Shown: one piece after another, positions 25,340 through 35,142 of the stretch
Layout: the number at the start of each line of letters is the position of its first letter
How positions within the stretch are numbered: position 1 is the first letter of the stretch
NCBI RefSeq assembly: GCF_019084075.1
Contig: NZ_JAHREN010000001.1
Span: 5,172,501 to 5,236,500 of the forward strand
DNA length: 64,000 nt
Direction: 5' to 3'
Origin: Siccirubricoccus sp. G192
GTDB taxonomy: Bacteria; Pseudomonadota; Alphaproteobacteria; Acetobacterales; Acetobacteraceae
Notes under the pieces: model-generated
The model's database searches: none
Told to the model about the DNA's origin: nothing
The model's input: the letters and a program-made list of their open reading frames with translations, nothing else
Program-made: the position numbers and the translations under genes

Positions 25340-26698
25340 TCACACGCTCTCATATTCGATGGGGAACATCTCATAGGGGTCATCCGGCATGACCACATGC
25401 GACATGCTGAAGCGGAAGACCTCCCCCGCCGAAAGGTCGGAGGGCGAGAAGGGGATCGCCATGTTCCCCTCCTTGCACAAGCGGCCCGGGAAGTCGCTGT
25501 GCAGCATGCTGGTGCGCGCGAGCGCGATCACCGCCTGGGCGATATCCGGCGTCCGGCCCACCACATCCAGCACGAAGCCCAATTCATGGCCGCGGATCTC
25601 CCGCACCGGCTCGCGCCCCGCCATCACGCCGTCGCGGCCATAGCAGTGGATGGTCAGGCGATACTCCTCCGGCGAAATCTCCAGGTCCTGCGCCTTGCCG
25701 CGCACCAATTCGCGCACCAGGCCGAGGAAGTGGTCGAGCTGGCCGATCAGCACCGGGTCGCGGGTGCCGCAGATGGAAATGGCGCGGTGGCCGACGCGCT
25801 CCGCCGCCTCGATCTTCACCGTATAGGTCTCGGCCGGCATCCAGCGCATGCCCGTGACGAGGGTGGCCTTGGCGGAGACCGCCTCGAAGCGGCATTCGCT
25901 GGTATCCAGCACGCCGCCCGGCTCGACATGGCGGATCGGCGAGGCGTTCTCGTGCAGCGAATGGTTGGCGACCGACATCGGCGTGCAGGCGCGATCGCCC
26001 ATCGGCTCGCAGATCACGCCATCCTCGCGCACCGTCACATGCAGGCAGTCCGGCCCCTTCGGCAGGGCGGGGGCGGCGCCGCATTCCAGCATCTTGCCGG
26101 CATACCAGGACTGCGCCGGGGGAAGCTGGGCGCGCATGGAATTGGCGGCGAAGGGCGCGGGGTCGCTGCTGCGGCCGCCGAGCACGATCTGCGCCCCCTG
26201 GTCCAGCGCCCGCATATAGGGCTCCGGCCCGCAGAGCCCGACGATGCGCTCGGCGCGGTCCACCACGCCCTCATCCAGCGGCGCCATGCGGCCGAGCGGC
26301 CGGGTGCGGCCCTCGCGCAGGCGGCGCCGCATCAGGTCCTTGTCCTGCTCGGCATGGATCAGGGCCAGCCTGAAATGCAACCCCTCCTCCCGCGCGATCT
26401 CCCGCACCATGTCGGCGACGAGTTGCAGATGCGGCTCGCCCCCCGCGCCGCCGCAGGTGCCGACCACCATCGGCACCCGGTGCCGGATGGCGGCGAGCAG
26501 CATCAGCCGGAGGTCTCGCCGCATCGCCCGCAGCGAGACGAACGGCTTGCCGCTGCCGAGGTAATAGGGGCCGGGATCGCTGCTGCCGCCATCGCAGCCG
26601 ATCATGTCGACGCCGCGTTCCAGCGCCGCGTTCAGGCTGGATTCGGGATAGCCATAGCCGAGGATGCCGCTGGTCGAGACCATCCTGAATTCGCGCAT
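25340..26698 (-). CDS. AtuA-like (acyclic terpene utilisation / DUF1446) protein
   Basis: This 452-residue cytosolic protein has the AtuA-family signatures GYGYPESSLNAAL, GCDGGSSDPGPYYLGSG and VVGTCGGAGGEPHL, and QIVLGGRSSDPAPFAA. AtuA is known only through its requirement for citronellol/geraniol catabolism in Pseudomonas; its reaction is unproven. Of the two nearby ATGs I chose 26698, which has GGGGAG nine bases upstream; 26707 would have no spacing. It is the first gene of the catabolic cluster and is divergent from the MarR gene. Confidence 0.83.
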   Translation of the reverse strand: MREFRMVSTSGILGYGYPESSLNAALERGVDMIGCDGGSSDPGPYYLGSGKPFVSLRAMRRDLRLMLLAAIRHRVPMVVGTCGGAGGEPHLQLVADMVREIAREEGLHFRLALIHAEQDKDLMRRRLREGRTRPLGRMAPLDEGVVDRAERIVGLCGPEPYMRALDQGAQIVLGGRSSDPAPFAANSMRAQLPPAQSWYAGKMLECGAAPALPKGPDCLHVTVREDGVICEPMGDRACTPMSVANHSLHENASPIRHVEPGGVLDTSECRFEAVSAKATLVTGMRWMPAETYTVKIEAAERVGHRAISICGTRDPVLIGQLDHFLGLVRELVRGKAQDLEISPEEYRLTIHCYGRDGVMAGREPVREIRGHELGFVLDVVGRTPDIAQAVIALARTSMLHSDFPGRLCKEGNMAIPFSPSDLSAGEVFRFSMSHVVMPDDPYEMFPIEYESV

Positions 26699-26898
26699 TC
26701 CCGGCATCTCCCCTTCAGGCCGCGGGACGCGGAGCCCGCCCCCGGATGAGCGGCCCTCCCCCGATGCGCCGGCGGCCGGCCATGGCATGTCCCGTGGCCG
26801 CACGGGCGCCTTGCCGGATCATGGGGGCAGACCGCGCGGCCTGGTAAGCCCCAATCTCGCGGCGCCCGGCACGCCCGTTCCGACCCGGGCCACGAATA

Positions 26899-26918
26899 TC
26901 TAGCTTCCTAGCTATTCG
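26899..26918. promoter_or_regulatory. Possible MarR operator/promoter
   Basis: An AT-rich patch in very GC-rich surroundings contains CTAGCT twice, eight bases apart (26900-26905 and 26908-26913), about 30 bases before the MarR start. Autoregulating MarR repressors usually bind such short repeated or palindromic sites. This is inference from position and composition only. Confidence 0.35.
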
Positions 26919-26939
26919 CAGGCATCCTATCCTGAGTGG

Positions 26940-27464
26940 ATGCCTGAAGGCTCCTCCCTTGCCCAGACCCAGTGGCGGCTTGGCGCCACCATCGGCCAGA
27001 TCGCCCGGCGCTGGCGGGCCCGGCTGGATGCCCGCATCGCCCCCTTCGGCCTGACGGAAGCGCGCTGGCTGGCGCTGCTGCACCTCTCCCGCGGCGGCGA
27101 CGGGCTGACCCAGAAGCAGCTTGCCGCCCGCCTCTCGATCGAGGGGCCGACCCTGGTCCGCACCCTGGATTGGCTGGAGCGCGAGGGGCTGGTGGAACGG
27201 CGGGAGGCGCCGCATGACCGCCGCGCCAAGACCCTGCACCTCACCCTGAAGGCACGGCCGCTGACCCAGCGGATTGAGGCCGCGGCCACCGGCATCCGGG
27301 CGGAGATCATGGCCGGCATCCCGGCGGCGGAACTGGCGATCTGCCTCTCCGTGCTGGAACGCGTGGCGCAGGGCCTGGCGGCCTGCCCCACGACCCCGGC
27401 GAAGGACCCGGCGGCGGAAGGCCCGGCGCAGGAGGACCCGGCGGATGGACATCGGGCAGCCTAG
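26940..27464 (+). CDS. MarR-family transcriptional regulator
   Basis: This 174-residue winged-helix protein has the MarR core LTQKQLAARLSIEGPTLVRTLDWLEREGLVERR and the beta-wing DRRAKTLHLT (together positions 57-103). It overlaps the following HlyD gene by 20 bases, so it very probably represses the efflux operon downstream in response to a small phenolic or drug ligand, as EmrR does. Confidence 0.93.
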   Translation: MPEGSSLAQTQWRLGATIGQIARRWRARLDARIAPFGLTEARWLALLHLSRGGDGLTQKQLAARLSIEGPTLVRTLDWLEREGLVERREAPHDRRAKTLHLTLKARPLTQRIEAAATGIRAEIMAGIPAAELAICLSVLERVAQGLAACPTTPAKDPAAEGPAQEDPADGHRAA

Positions 27465-28622
27465 CGGACCGAACCAGGTGGCACCCGGCCAGGGTGCGAA
27501 AACGGGCGGCGCACCAGTGCGCGAAGCCAGCCGGGCCGGCATGGCGCGGCAGCGGCTGCGGCTCGGCGCCATCCTCGTCGTGCTGCTGGCGGCGCTGGCC
27601 GGCGCCGGCCTCTTCATCCACCGCCTCATCACCCATGTCTTCGTGGATGATGCGCGCATCGCCGCGGATATGATCACCTTCGCCAGCCGCGTCCCCGGCT
27701 GGGTGACGGAGGTGCGGGTCATCGCCGGCGACCAGCTTGCCGCCGGCGAGGTGATGGTCCGCATCGACAGCCGCGATTCGGCGCTCGCGGCGCGCGAGCT
27801 GGAAGCGCGCCAGGCCAGCCTCGCCGCCCGGCGGCGGGAGCTGGAGGCGCGGCTGGCCATGGTGGACCTCCAGACCACCAGCCAGCAGGCGGCCAGCCGC
27901 GCCCGGCTGGAGGTGGCGCGCGCCGCGTTGCCGGCGGCGGAGGCCGAGCGGCTCTTTGCCGAGGGTGATTCGGCCGCGCCCAGCAGCTCATGGCCAGCGG
28001 CAGCGGCACCCGCCAGCGCCACGACCAGACCCGCAGCGCGCTCGACACCGCGCGCCAGAAGGTGCTGGGCGCCGTGGCCGAGATCCAGAATGCCGAGGCG
28101 CAGATCGCCGCCGCCGCCGCCGGGCGCGAGGAGCTGAACGTGCTGGCCCGCCAGCTCGATGCGCTGGAGCCGCAGGAGCGGGAGTTGCGGGCGCAGCGGG
28201 ACCGGGCCGAGCTTGACCTGCAGGACCGCATCATCCGCATGCCCTTCCAGGGCTCGATCGACCGGGTCTTCGTCGATCCGGGCGAATATGTCGTGCCGGG
28301 GCAGCGGCTGGTGATGCTGCATGACCCCTCCAGGGTCCGCGTCGAAGCCAATGTGAAGGAGACCGAGATCCGCCACTTCCGCCCCGGCACGCCGGTGCGG
28401 CTCTCGGTGGATGCCTGGCCGGGCCAGCGCTTCGAGGGCGTGGTGGAACGCGTGGCCGGCGCCGCCACCAGCGAATTCGCGCTGCTGCCCGCGCCGAACC
28501 CTTCCGGCAATTTCACCAAGATCACCCAGCGCCTGCCGATCCGCGTGGCGCTGCGGCCGCCGCCGGAGGATGGCCTGCTGCGCCCCGGCATGATGGTGCA
28601 GATCGAGGTGGCGCGTGAATAG
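27445..28622 (+). pseudogene. HlyD/EmrA-family membrane fusion protein, frameshifted
   Basis: This periplasmic adaptor links the EmrB-type pump to an outer-membrane channel. A single N-terminal membrane helix (LGAILVVLLAALAGAGLFI) is followed by the lipoyl half-motif ITFASRVPGWVTEV, a long coiled coil, and the second half IRMPFQGSIDRVFVDPGEYV. At about 27985 one base is missing, so the coil continues in another frame from QQLMASGSGT. The 1178-bp length is one short of a multiple of three. GGAGG at 27431 supports the ATG at 27445. Confidence 0.87.
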
Positions 28623-28627
28623 CCGGG

Positions 28628-30214
28628 ATGAGTGACCGGCCGGCCCCGGCCGGCGGCGAACGCAGCGTCGAGGCGCTGGGGCGCCGCTTCGGCCCGGCCT
28701 ACCGCTATCTCGTGACCTTCACGGCGATGATCGGCACCATCGCCACCATCCTCTCCTCCACCATCACCAATGTCGCGCTGCCCGAGGTGATGGGCGCCTT
28801 CGGCATCGGCCAGGATCAGGCGCAGCTTCTCTCCACCGGCTTCCTCGCAGCGGTGACGGGCACCATGCTGATGAATGCCTGGATGGTGGAGAATTTCGGC
28901 TGCCGCTTCACCTATGTGGTGGCGGTGGCGATCTTCGTCGCCGGCTCCTTCGTCTCCGGCCTCGCGCCGAACGAGGGAATGCTGATCGCCGGGCGCGTCA
29001 TGCAGGGTGCCGCGGCGGGGCTGCTGCAGCCGCTCTCGATGCAACTGATCTTCCAGGTCTTCCCGGCGGAGCGGCGCGGCACCGCCATGGGGCTTTTCGC
29101 GGTCGGCGTGGTGCTGGCGCCGGCGCTGGGGCCGACCCTCGGCGGACTGCTGGTGGATAATTACGGCTGGCGCTCGGTCTTCTTCCTGGCCGTGCCGTTT
29201 TCCCTGGTCGGACTCGGCATGGGGCTGGTCTTCATGCCGGACCGTGCGGCCGACAGCCCGCGCCGGCGCTTCGACTGGGCCGGGTTCGGCCTGCTGATCC
29301 TGGCCCTTGGCGCGCTGCTCACCGGCCTTTCCAGCGGCCAGCGGGAGGGCTGGGGGTCGAACCGCGTGCTGTTCGAGCTTGGCCTCGCCACCGCCGCCAC
29401 GCTCGGCTTCGTGCTGTGGGAGTTGCGGGCGCGGGCGCCGCTGCTCAATCCGCGGCTCTTCGCCAACCGCGGCTTCGCCGGCGCCTCGGCGGTGGCGCTG
29501 GTCTATGGCGCCTGCATCTTCGGCACCACCTACCTGGTGCCGCTCTTCGTCCAGACCATCCAGGGCTATACGGCGACACGGGCCGGCCTGGTGCTGATGC
29601 CCGCCGGGCTGGTGATGGTGATCGTCTTCCCCATCGCGGGCCGGCTGGCGGACCGGATGCCGCCCTGGCAGCCGATCGCGCTCGGCCTGCTGTTCTTCGC
29701 CGTCTCCTGCTGGCTGTTGGGGGCGGTGGATACCGACACGCCCTTCTGGAGCATGGCGCTCTGGATCCTGGTGGGGCGGATCGGCCTTGGCCTGGCGATG
29801 CCGAGCATGAATGCCGGCGCGCTGCGGGCCCTGCCGCCGCGCTGGCTCGGCCAGGGCGCGGGGGCGATCAATTTCGCGCGCCAATTGGGCGGGGCGCTCG
29901 GGGTTAACTTGCTTTCCATTCTCTTGGAGCAACATACTGAGCTCTATGCCCAGACCATGGTCGCCACGCAGGATGGCGGCGGCGGCTCGGCGACACTGGA
30001 GGCGCTGCGGATGATCGACGGGCTGCTGCGGCAGGATGGCGTGCCGGAGACCCAGCGCCTGGGCGGGAGCTATGATTTCCTCGGCCGCATCCTGCAGGCC
30101 CAGGCCGGGATGCTGGGCTTCCGCGACAGTTTCCTGGCCGTGGCGGTGGCCTGCCTGGTGGCGCTGCTGCCGACCCTGGCGATGCGCCGGGCGGCACGGC
30201 CCGCCGCGGGCTGA
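28628..30214 (+). CDS. EmrB/QacA-type MFS drug efflux transporter (DHA2)
   Basis: This 528-residue inner-membrane protein has the 14-helix DHA2 layout. Motif C (VVLAPALGPTLGGLLVDNYGW) marks a drug:H+ antiporter, motif D1-like SSTITNVALPEV lies in helix 1, and GRVMQGAAAGLLQPLSMQLI in helix 4. It follows the HlyD-type gene by five bases, forming a MarR-HlyD-EmrB efflux operon. The substrate is unknown, probably hydrophobic toxicants. Confidence 0.92.
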   Translation: MSDRPAPAGGERSVEALGRRFGPAYRYLVTFTAMIGTIATILSSTITNVALPEVMGAFGIGQDQAQLLSTGFLAAVTGTMLMNAWMVENFGCRFTYVVAVAIFVAGSFVSGLAPNEGMLIAGRVMQGAAAGLLQPLSMQLIFQVFPAERRGTAMGLFAVGVVLAPALGPTLGGLLVDNYGWRSVFFLAVPFSLVGLGMGLVFMPDRAADSPRRRFDWAGFGLLILALGALLTGLSSGQREGWGSNRVLFELGLATAATLGFVLWELRARAPLLNPRLFANRGFAGASAVALVYGACIFGTTYLVPLFVQTIQGYTATRAGLVLMPAGLVMVIVFPIAGRLADRMPPWQPIALGLLFFAVSCWLLGAVDTDTPFWSMALWILVGRIGLGLAMPSMNAGALRALPPRWLGQGAGAINFARQLGGALGVNLLSILLEQHTELYAQTMVATQDGGGGSATLEALRMIDGLLRQDGVPETQRLGGSYDFLGRILQAQAGMLGFRDSFLAVAVACLVALLPTLAMRRAARPAAG

Positions 30215-30359
30215 GGCGGCGGGCGGTGTTGGTGCCGGACCGGCCACTCGTTGTAACCTGCGCAGGCTTGCGCGGCGCCCCGTGGAACCCGGCCGCGCCG
30301 GGGCGGTTCCCAGCGGCATGGCCGACCGTGTCGCGCCCGGTGCAGTGCCGGTGCATCCC

Positions 30360-31136
30360 ATGAAGCCGCTCGTCTGGGGCGCCGGTGGCGCACTGCTCGG
30401 GGCGGTGCTCGTGCTCGTGATCGCCTCCTCCGGCGGCAGCGAACAGGCGCCGGCGCCGCCCGCCGCGGCCGAGATCGCCGAGCAGGCGGCGCTGCGGACC
30501 CTCCGCGCCCGGCTGCGGGAGCCGGAGAGCGCCAGTTTCGGCGCGGTACGGGTGCATCAATTCGGCCCGGCGGACGAGCGCGCCGTCTGCGGCCAGGTCG
30601 CGGCGCGGGACGGGCCGCCGGTGGATTTCGTGATCCGCGTCATCCTGCCCGGCACCGGGCGGCCTTCGCACGGTGGGCCGCCGCGTGGCGGCACGCCCCT
30701 GGTGGTGATGGAGGAAGGCCCCGGCCTGCTGCGCAGCACCGCCGACGCGCAGCGCCGCTATTGCCATGCGGCACCGCCGCCCGCCATCCGCGCGCCGGAG
30801 GCGGCACCGGCCGTGCCCGACAGGGCCCCGCCCGGCATGGTCCTGGTCCCGCCCATGGCCGCGAAGCCGGTGATGATCGACGCCTCGGCCGGCAGCGGCG
30901 TTGCCATTCCCGCAAGCCAGGGCAACGGCATGGCGGAGCCGCAAGGCCGGGCGGTCGTGCAATCCCCGGCCAATCTCCGGGCCGGGCCGGGGGGCGGCGC
31001 CGAGGTGCTGTCCACCCTGCCCCGCGGCCAAGTGCTGACGGTCTTCGACCGGGCGCCGGGCGGCTGGCTGCGCGTCGGCGAAGCGGAGCCCCGGGGCTGG
31101 GTGCATTCCAGCCTGCTCGCGGAGGGGCAGCACTGA
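30360..31136 (+). CDS. Membrane-anchored SH3b-domain protein
   Basis: This 258-residue protein has an N-terminal hydrophobic anchor (WGAGGALLGAVLVLVIASSG). A middle domain carries LREPESASFGAVRV, AVCGQVAARDG and RYCHA, resembling a small two-cysteine domain common in proteobacterial envelope proteins. A C-terminal SH3b domain is seen in VVQSPANLRAGPGGGAEVL and WLRVGEAEPRGWVHSSLL. I chose ATG 30360; ATG 30318 would add 14 residues before the anchor. It probably acts at the cell envelope. Confidence 0.8.
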   Translation: MKPLVWGAGGALLGAVLVLVIASSGGSEQAPAPPAAAEIAEQAALRTLRARLREPESASFGAVRVHQFGPADERAVCGQVAARDGPPVDFVIRVILPGTGRPSHGGPPRGGTPLVVMEEGPGLLRSTADAQRRYCHAAPPPAIRAPEAAPAVPDRAPPGMVLVPPMAAKPVMIDASAGSGVAIPASQGNGMAEPQGRAVVQSPANLRAGPGGGAEVLSTLPRGQVLTVFDRAPGGWLRVGEAEPRGWVHSSLLAEGQH

Positions 31137-31293
31137 CGCGGCGGGAAAGCCGCCATTCGTCCCGCATCCTGCGCATCCCGGACCGGCGTGTGATGGCCGG
31201 GAAGACCAGACCTGCACGAAACACTGGCAGCATGCACCCATACATGCTTACGCTGCTGCACCGAGCAAGCAAGCCCGGGCGGGAGGAACGTCA

Positions 31294-31597
31294 ATGCCAA
31301 TGCGGGCAATTCGCGCCACGAAGGCGTATGCGACGGCACATGTCGGCGAGAATCTTTGGTTGTGGACCGCGATCTTCGCTATCGCGACAGCGATCACGGC
31401 GGCACTGCTCTGGGGTGCGAGTAAGGGCAGCCGTTGGGGCGACCTGGCGGCACTCTTCGGCTGCATCACCGGCATCCTGGTCATGGTTCAGAGCCAGAGC
31501 GGCTTTGTCGGGAATTACCCTCCGGCGGATGAGGGCGAGGATGATTCCCCTATGGCCGACCAAGCCGCGAACCCGACCTATGATCTGAAGCTGGGTT
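31294..31597 (+). pseudogene. Small membrane protein gene truncated by an IS3 element
   Basis: The frame starts at ATG 31294 behind GGGAGGAAC. Two hydrophobic segments follow (WLWTAIFAIATAITAALLW and GDLAALFGCITGILVMV), then a polar tail. It reads into the IS3 end at about 31598 and finishes on IS-derived codons at 31665, so the native C-terminus is lost or replaced. I do not recognise the family. Confidence 0.6.
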
Positions 31598-31931
31598 TGG
31601 GTTTGTCCCGCTCTGGTGGACAGTTGATGGGCTTGGTTGATTACGGGTCTGCTGTGGCGGCTTGATGCTCCTCTTTTTCGTAGGTCATGGGCGATCGGTA
31701 GCCCAGCGATGAATGGAGCCTGGCTGGGTTGTACCAGGCCTCGATGAAGCTGAAGGTTGCCATGCGCGCTTCGGCGTGGGAGGCGAAGCGGCGTCGCGCG
31801 AGCAACTCGCATTCCAGGATGGCGAAGAAGCTCTCGCACAGGGCATTGTCATAGGCGTCGCCGACGGAACCCATGGACGGCCGGATGCCGGCTTCTCTGC
31901 AGCGCTTGCCGAACGCCAGGGACGTATATTG

Positions 31932-33386
31932 CCCAGGCTCAACTGGTCGTCGCAACGCCTGCCTGAGCCGATCGCAGCGCCTCGTCAAGCGCTTCGGCTG
32001 GCGTTCTCCAGCCGAGCGTCTTGCGAGGCCTGCCATTGAGCGCCGCAGCCACGGCCGCGAGGTCATCGGCGCCGTGCGCGCTCAGGTCAGTCCCCTTCGG
32101 GAAGTACTGCCGCAGCAGCCCGTTGGTGTTCTCGTTCGTGCCACGCTGCCACGGGCTGTGCGGCTCGCAGAAGTACACCTGCACGCCGGTGTCGATCCGC
32201 AGCCGGGCGTGCTCGCTCATCTCCGCCCCCTGGTCCCAGGTCAGCGACCGGCGCAGCGCCTCCGGCAGGGTGGTGATCATGCGGGTGATGGCGTCGCGCA
32301 CCGCTTCCGCCCCATGCCCGGCCAGCGCCGGGCCGTTCTTGACGCGCGTTCCCTCTCCATGACCCGGCATGCGGGGCAGGTGCAGCAGCATCGTGAACCG
32401 CGTCGTGCGCTCCACCAGGGTGCCGATTGCTGAGCTGCCAAGGCCAAGGATGAGGTCTCCCTCCCAATGCCCCGGCACGGCCCGGTCGTCCGCCTCCGCC
32501 GGGCGCTGGCTGATCAGCACCTCGGGCGCGACATGCGACTTGCCGCGCCCCCGGCTCCGCGCCCGCGGCACGCGCAGCGCCCGCCCGGTTCGCAGGCAGG
32601 CCGTCAGCTCGCGGCGCAGCGCGCCGCGGCCCTGGACGTAGAGCGACTGGTAGATGGCCTCATGGCTGATCCGCATCGCACCATCGCCAGGAAAGTCGAG
32701 CCGCAGCCGCCGCGAGATCTGCTGCGGGCTCCATCCTCTCGCCCAGCGCCGAGGCTGCCTCGGTCCATGCCGCCGGCCCTTCCACGGCACCGCCGGTCCG
32801 GGCACCGTAGCCCCGCCTGGAGAGACCACGGCACCCGCCAGCCGATCTTGCACATACGCCCTCAGCGCCGGGTGCGTCACCAGCTTCGCCGGCTTCGGAC
32901 GCCGCGCCGCCCGCTCAGCATGCCACTGCGCCGTCGTGGCCCTGTACTCCAGGTTGCCGCTGCGCGTGGCCGCATTGCGCCGTAGCTCGCGCGAGACCGT
33001 CGATGCCGCCCGTCGCAGCCGCCGGGCAACCTCTCGCACTCCACAGCCCTGGGCTCGCAGCAGCGCAATCTCCTCGCGCTCCGCAAACAACAGGTATCGT
33101 CCCGAAGGCGGCTTTGACGACCGCCCGAGCGTCGATGGTGGCATCCCGCCCGCCTCCCGAAACCAGCGGGACCCAACCGCCTCCGACACCCCCACGCCGA
33201 TCGCCGCGTCCCAGCTCGACTGTCCCGCCGCAATCAACGTCCAGAAGCGCCGCTGGTCCTCACGCCGGGCTACTCCCGGGCGGCCTGGCGAAGGAGACTT
33301 CGCCCGCAAAGCCCGATCCGAACGCCGCCGACCCGCCATCGCAACCACCCTCCGCCTTGGTGTTGCGACGACCACTTGAATCCACC
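31932..33386 (-). mobile_element. IS30-family element, left copy
   Basis: This 1455-bp element begins CCCAGGCTCAACTGGTCGTC and ends with the imperfect inverse GACGACCACTTGAATCCACC. It is flanked by the 3-bp direct repeat TTG (31929-31931 and 33387-33389). It differs by one inserted C and at least one substitution from the copy at 44733-46188. Confidence 0.9.
31939..33339 (-). CDS. IS30-family transposase
   Basis: This 466-residue transposase appears intact. The N-terminal helix-turn-helix region has GCGVREVARRLRRAASTVSREL. The DDE domain shows VPGHWEGDLILG (first Asp), TWDQGAEMSEH (second Asp) and the NENTNGLLRQYFPKGTDL segment (Glu), a family hallmark. ATG 33339 starts the conserved part; the open frame continues upstream into IS3 sequence without meaning. 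Confidence 0.93.
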   Translation of the reverse strand: MAGRRRSDRALRAKSPSPGRPGVARREDQRRFWTLIAAGQSSWDAAIGVGVSEAVGSRWFREAGGMPPSTLGRSSKPPSGRYLLFAEREEIALLRAQGCGVREVARRLRRAASTVSRELRRNAATRSGNLEYRATTAQWHAERAARRPKPAKLVTHPALRAYVQDRLAGAVVSPGGATVPGPAVPWKGRRHGPRQPRRWARGWSPQQISRRLRLDFPGDGAMRISHEAIYQSLYVQGRGALRRELTACLRTGRALRVPRARSRGRGKSHVAPEVLISQRPAEADDRAVPGHWEGDLILGLGSSAIGTLVERTTRFTMLLHLPRMPGHGEGTRVKNGPALAGHGAEAVRDAITRMITTLPEALRRSLTWDQGAEMSEHARLRIDTGVQVYFCEPHSPWQRGTNENTNGLLRQYFPKGTDLSAHGADDLAAVAAALNGRPRKTLGWRTPAEALDEALRSAQAGVATTS

Positions 33387-33958
33387 TTGCGACCCCTGAT
33401 CCGAGTGGTGAATGACGCCGCGCGGCCGGCGTTGGCCGACGGCCATGTCGAGCGCATCGAGCACCAGCTCGGTGCGGAGATGGTTGGCGGTAGCCCAGCC
33501 AACGACCTTGCGGCTCCAGACATCGAGCACGACGGCGAGGTAGAGGAAGCCGGCTGCCGTGGGAATGAACGTGATGTCTGCGACCCATAGCTGGTTGGGA
33601 CCGCTGGCCGTGAAGTTGCGGTCGACCAGGTCCGGCGCCGGCCTGCTGCTGTCGTCACGGCGGGTTGTCACCGGTCCGCCGCGGCGATGGCTGGCACCGA
33701 CCAGCCCGGTGCTGCGCATGAGCCGTGCAATGCGCTTGCGGCCGTGCCGGATACCGGCAGAGCGCAGGGCGGCATGCACCGTAAGCGCGGCGTAGGTCTG
33801 GCGCGAGGTCGCGTGCACGGTGCGGATCCGCCGCAGCAGCGCCGCATCCTCCTCGGCACGGGCCGACAGAGGCCGACCGAGCCAAGCGTAGTAGCCGGCG
33901 CGCGAGACGCCGAGCAGGCGGGCCATCCGGGCGATCGGGAAGGAGGCCTGGTTTGCCT

Positions 33959-34294
33959 TCATGAACTCGAAGACCCGGACGGGATCGTCCCGGTCTCGCG
34001 GGCAAACCAGGCCGCCGCTCGAGAGAGAATGTCGCGCTCCTGGCGCAGCTGCTTGTTCTCGCGCCTGAGCCGCGCGAGCTCCTCGCGCTCGGTGGCATTC
34101 AGGCCGGTCTCGGCGGGGGCAGGTTTCACCTCACGCCGACCCTCCTGCCGGTCGGCAGAAGCCACCCAGTTCCGAATGGCCTGGGCGGAGGGTTCGAACT
34201 CGCGGGCAAGGTCGGCCGGGTCGCGTCCGGCACGGACCAGCTCGACCATTTGGCGCCGGAACTCCGGCGCGTACGCAGGATGGGTTTTGGGCAT
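33959..34294 (-). CDS. IS3-family transposase OrfA (left copy)
   Basis: This 111-residue OrfA has the helix-turn-helix domain (YAPEFRRQMVELVRAGRDPA, then AIRNWVA) followed by a leucine-zipper-like coiled coil (LARLRRENKQLRQERDILSRA). In intact IS3 elements a programmed -1 frameshift joins it to OrfB, which starts four bases before its stop. Sequence is identical in length to the right copy. Confidence 0.93.
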   Translation of the reverse strand: MPKTHPAYAPEFRRQMVELVRAGRDPADLAREFEPSAQAIRNWVASADRQEGRREVKPAPAETGLNATEREELARLRRENKQLRQERDILSRAAAWFARETGTIPSGSSSS

Positions 34295-34350
34295 TGGGGG
34301 ACACCTCACGCGAAAGCTTCGTGGATGTCCACCGAGACGGGGCAAACCCA

Positions 34351-34913
34351 ACCCGGCGATTGCCGCCCGGGCCAAAGCCGAGGGTGGCGTTGTCTTCTGG
34401 GGTGATGAGACCGGCCTGCGCTCTGATGACGTGCGCGGCCGCAGCTACGCGCCCCGGGGCCGCACGCCAGAGGTGCGGGTCAACCACAAGCGGGCCAACC
34501 TCGGCCTGATCTCGGCGGTGACCAACAAGGGCGAGCTGCGCTGGATGGTGCTGGACGGCGCCATCACGGCACCGGACCTGCTCCGCTTCCTCGCCCGTCT
34601 GGTCCGGGATGCCGGCCAGAAAGTCGTCCTCATCCTCGACCGCCTGCCGGTCCATCGCTCGGCCAAGGTCCGCGCCTGGCTTGTCGGGCGGGAGGCCGAG
34701 ATCGAGGTGTTCTACCTCCCCGGCTACAGCCCCGAACTCAATCCGGACGAGGGCGTCAACGGCGACCTGAAGCAGGCGGTCACCCGCCAGGAGCCGGCAC
34801 GCAGCAAGGTGCAGCTCAAGCGTGCCGCCATCGGCCACATGCGCAAGCTGTCGAAGCTACCCGATCGCGTCCGCAGCTTCTTCGGGCATAGGACCTTTCG
34901 CTACGCTGCATAG
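34351..34913 (+). pseudogene. IS630-family transposase, C-terminal part
   Basis: The remaining 187 residues are the DDE domain: VVFWGDETGLRSD (first Asp), VVLILDRLPVHRSAKV (second Asp and the family-typical His) and LPGYSPELNPDEGVNGDLK (Glu). The N-terminal helix-turn-helix part is missing, so the protein is not functional. Confidence 0.9.
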
Positions 34914-34950
34914 CCCAAGATTACCCAGGCCGGATCAATAATGGGACAGC
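34351..34950 (+). mobile_element. IS630-family element, truncated
   Basis: Only the 3' part remains. The IS3 left copy removes the transposase N-terminus and left end. The right end probably lies near 34950, where a short reverse-strand start (GGGAGGATGAAGCC then ATG at 34983, product MPHNITLNGWM) is cut off by it. Confidence 0.75.
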
Positions 34951-35142
34951 CATCCAGCCATTCAGCGTGATGTTGTGCGGCATGGCTTCATCCTCCCGCA
35001 CCGATGAAGCCGGTCGTGCCCGGTGCGAATGGGACTGAAGTTCGTCGCCGATCCTCGCCCAATCAGCCGAAACACGGCCGCGCGCTTAGCCCATGCTTGC
35101 GGTGCTCTGATTCCCCGACGATCGCTCGGCATGGAGAACCAA
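34951..35142. other. Intergenic region with a cut phage-like start
   Basis: Apart from the reverse-strand start at 34983 (MPHNITLNGWM, cut by IS630) I see no feature here. Together with the 35143 remnant it suggests leftover prophage DNA. Confidence 0.35.

Larger units (their letters stand above)
31641..33962 (-). pseudogene. IS3-family transposase OrfB, split by IS30
   Basis: The N-terminal part (33962 down to 33387) has the helical entry MKANQASFPIARMARLLGVS, WVADITF with the first catalytic Asp, and ends in HHSDQGSQ at the second Asp. The C-terminal part (31931 to 31641) resumes with YTSLAFGKRC, NALCESFFAILECEL with the catalytic Glu, and YNPARLHSSLGYRSP. The 1455-bp IS30 lies in the CAA codon after DQGS. 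Its start overlaps orfA by four bases. Confidence 0.9.
31598..34350 (-). mobile_element. IS3-family element, left copy, interrupted by IS30
   Basis: Ends are TGGGTTTGTCCCGCTCTGG at 31598 and its imperfect inverted mate CCGAGACGGGGCAAACCCA ending at 34350. The element reads right to left: orfA (34294-33959), then orfB, split at 31931/33387 by an IS30 element. Without the insertion it is about 1.3 kb. Its two flanks, a membrane-protein gene and an IS630 remnant, do not form a target duplication, which implies rearrangement after insertion. Confidence 0.88.

Noticed and set aside
27274-28137. The HlyD N-terminal frame as a separate complete protein
   Set aside because: It lacks the second lipoyl half and C-terminal barrel, which continue in the next frame; a frameshifted single gene fits better.
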